Of a DNA stretch of 14,376 nt, positions 13,451-14,376 are shown in pieces. The DNA is from WYZ-LMO2 sp040514265. GTDB lineage: Archaea > Halobacteriota > Archaeoglobi > Archaeoglobales > Archaeoglobaceae. Location: positions 1 through 14,376 of the forward strand of contig JBEVCD010000005.1 of NCBI GenBank assembly GCA_040514265.1, in the 5' to 3' direction. Position numbers and translations under genes: made by a program. The notes under the pieces were generated by a model, which was not told the DNA's origin, made no database searches, and worked only from the letters and a program-made list of their open reading frames with translations. Position 1 is the stretch's first letter; each line of letters opens with the position of its first letter.

Positions 13451-14040
13451 TATGCAAGTTCTGCGGCAGCAGGGGGCTTAAAGTCCTGCCACTCACGCTG
13501 GGGGCACACCTGAAGGAGGAGCACTGGGACGAGATAGACGAGAACTTCTACTTCTGCCCTTCACCGGACTGCGAAATCGTCTACTTCAACAACCTGCGCG
13601 ACGTTTACTTCACAAAGTCCGACGTGAGGACGAGGGTGGGGATAAAAGAAAAAGAGGAGCCGAAGCCCCTCTGCTACTGCAATAGGGTCACGGAAAGGAA
13701 GCTGCTGGAAGCAGTCGAAAAATTCGGCTTGGAGAAGGCTATAGAGATTACGAGGGTCGGGAAGGGCAGGTGGTGCGTCGTTACAAACCCCTCCGGCAGG
13801 TGCTGCGAGTGGTATCTCAGGGACTACATCCGGCAAACTACTGAGAGTAAGGGGAAAAGGTTCAAGCTGAGACTCCGCGGATTGAGCTGCGAGGGTTGCG
13901 TGAGCGTTGCAAAAGCTGCGATGGAGAGCGCGGGAGCAAGGGTGCTAAGAATATCGCTCGAAGAGGCAGAGGTGGAAGCAGAAGACGTTTCTAAGTGCTT
14001 AGAGGCGCTCAGGAGTGTCGGCTACGACGCAGAGATCTAA
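13447..14040 (+). CDS. copZ: CopZ-type copper chaperone with N-terminal zinc/[2Fe-2S] domain
   Basis: 197-residue two-domain copper chaperone like Archaeoglobus CopZ. The N-terminal domain has a probable zinc site (Cys3-x2-Cys6 with Cys37 and Cys42 in FCPSPDC) and a BFD-like [2Fe-2S] site (Cys76-Tyr-Cys78, Cys110 and Cys119-Cys120 in NPSGRCCEW). The C-terminal ~65 residues form a heavy-metal-associated domain, FKLRLRGLSCEGCVSVAKAAMESAGARV, with Cu(I)-binding Cys148 and Cys151; the usual Met of MxCxxC is Leu146. In the A. fulgidus homologue the iron-sulfur domain can reduce Cu(II) to Cu(I) before transfer to the Cu-ATPase. Here the ATG overlaps the afpA stop by 4 nt (ATGA) and has GGAG 7 nt upstream, so electrons could come from the upstream flavoproteins. 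No CopA ATPase is in the window. Family call firm; the redox link is inferred. Confidence 0.92.
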   Translation: MICKFCGSRGLKVLPLTLGAHLKEEHWDEIDENFYFCPSPDCEIVYFNNLRDVYFTKSDVRTRVGIKEKEEPKPLCYCNRVTERKLLEAVEKFGLEKAIEITRVGKGRWCVVTNPSGRCCEWYLRDYIRQTTESKGKRFKLRLRGLSCEGCVSVAKAAMESAGARVLRISLEEAEVEAEDVSKCLEALRSVGYDAEI

Positions 14041-14053
14041 AAAATTTTTTATT
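14041..14053 (+). promoter_or_regulatory. A/T run: probable end of the redox operon and TATA element of tRNA-Ala
   Basis: AAAATTTTTTATT follows the copZ stop directly. The T-run (14045-14050) fits an archaeal intrinsic terminator for the upstream operon. Its end lies ~26 nt before the tRNA 5' end (14077), the right distance for a TATA box, so one element may do both jobs. Confidence 0.55.
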
Positions 14054-14076
14054 CTGCGAGTAGCGAGGTATTGCGA

Positions 14077-14148
14077 GGGCTCGTAGCTCAGCGGTAGAGC
14101 GCCGCCTTTGCGAGGCGGAGGCCCCGGGTTCGAATCCCGGCGAGTCCA
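14077..14148 (+). tRNA. tRNA-Ala, anticodon UGC
   Basis: 72-nt tRNA with a complete cloverleaf. The acceptor stem GGGCTCG/CGAGTCC contains the G3-U70 wobble pair that marks alanine tRNAs. D arm GCTC-AGCGGTA-GAGC, anticodon stem CCGCC/GGCGG with loop TTTGCGA (anticodon TGC), a 5-nt variable loop, T arm CCGGG-TTCGAAT-CCCGG, discriminator A at 14148. CCA is not encoded and there is no intron. It reads GCA and other GCN codons by wobble. A T-rich stretch (TATTTT, 14154-14159) shortly after the 3' end is a plausible terminator. Confidence 0.97.
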
Positions 14149-14164
14149 TTACATATTTTGCGGA

Positions 14165-14206
14165 CACGTTTAGCAGGAGAAGAAAAGAGAACAGGAACTA
14201 AACGTG
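14165..14206. repeat. 9-bp inverted repeat spanning the thiolase stop codon
   Basis: CACGTTTAG (14165-14173) and CTAAACGTG (14198-14206) are perfect complements separated by 24 nt. The right arm contains the last codons and TAG of the minus-strand thiolase, so its transcript could fold a hairpin around the stop. A pyrimidine-rich stretch lies in the loop on that strand. Possible 3' processing or termination structure between convergent transcripts. Confidence 0.4.
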
Positions 14207-14376
14207 CGGGTTCTCGATCACTGTCGCTCCTCCCTGTCCTCCGCCACCGCAGAGTGTCGCGACACCGTATTTGGCTTCCTCTATGTTCAGGATTCTTGCC
14301 AGAGTTCCGACGAGCCTTATTCCGCTGGCAGCAAGCGGGTGTCCGATCGCTATCGCTCCTCCCTTGACGTTCACCC
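14198..14376 (-). CDS. Thiolase (acetyl-CoA acetyltransferase family), C-terminal fragment
   Basis: Last ~59 codons of a thiolase; the N-terminal part lies beyond the right edge. VNVKGGAIAIGHPLAASG carries the catalytic His of the GHP motif, and TLCGGGGQGGATVIE carries the C-terminal active-site Cys (usually CxGGGxG). The protein ends ENPHV with TAG at 14198-14200. Thiolases cleave 3-ketoacyl-CoA or condense two acetyl-CoA; archaeal acetyl-CoA acetyltransferases feed isoprenoid (mevalonate) synthesis, and Archaeoglobales also have many beta-oxidation thiolases. The fragment cannot separate these roles. Confidence 0.93.
   Translation of the reverse strand, partial: VNVKGGAIAIGHPLAASGIRLVGTLARILNIEEAKYGVATLCGGGGQGGATVIENPHV

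Noticed and set aside
1..14376. CRISPR array, insertion sequence, integrase or attachment site at tRNA-Ala
   Set aside because: No spaced direct repeats, transposase or integrase motifs, and no duplicated tRNA 3' end were seen in the window.

Overview
The window looks like chromosome from a hyperthermophilic, strictly anaerobic euryarchaeon, most likely of the Archaeoglobales. Pointers are the four-gene cluster FprA - iron-sulfur flavoprotein - AfpA - CopZ, whose last two members were both first characterised in Archaeoglobus fulgidus; PurS/PurL purine synthesis; QueC (archaeosine precursor); a tRNA without encoded CCA; AGG/AGA-rich arginine usage; and TATA boxes about 25 nt upstream of start codons with no ribosome-binding site (leaderless mRNAs). 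This is inferred from gene content; no species is assigned.

Layout. (1) 1-2823, minus strand: a TRAP transporter of the TAXI type, made of a lipoprotein substrate receptor broken by a single frameshift and a fused DctQ/DctM-type permease that runs off the left edge. (2) 2881-7529, plus strand: a UspA-like protein, purS-purL (overlapping start/stop), queC, and a membrane-anchored ClpP-class peptidase of the SDH family. (3) 7513-9255, minus strand: a tight three-gene operon of endonuclease III, an unrecognised 92-residue protein and an archaeal relative of human CDIN1/C15orf41 (PD-(D/E)XK nuclease with the TPD motif). (4) 9292-9963, plus: a HisA-related TIM barrel, divergent from nth across only 36 bp. 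(5) 9960-11053, minus: a metallophosphoesterase coupled to a DUF2299-like protein. (6) 11144-14040, plus: the redox operon fprA - isf - afpA - copZ, with every junction overlapping by 4-8 nt and one strong TATA box in front. (7) 14077-14148: tRNA-Ala(UGC), then the C-terminal end of a thiolase on the minus strand, running off the right edge.

How the genes fit together. The redox operon joins an F420H2/O2 oxidoreductase, two flavin electron carriers and a copper chaperone with its own iron-sulfur domain. This suggests combined handling of oxygen and copper, with electrons passing among the four products. The nth operon suggests that the CDIN1-like nuclease and its small partner act in DNA repair. 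Coding density is very high: no stretch over about 100 bp lacks a gene, and convergent genes overlap at their stops. There is no CRISPR array, insertion sequence or obvious mobile element. Coordinates, motifs and overlaps were read directly from the sequence; family assignments come from recognised motifs and were not checked by database search.
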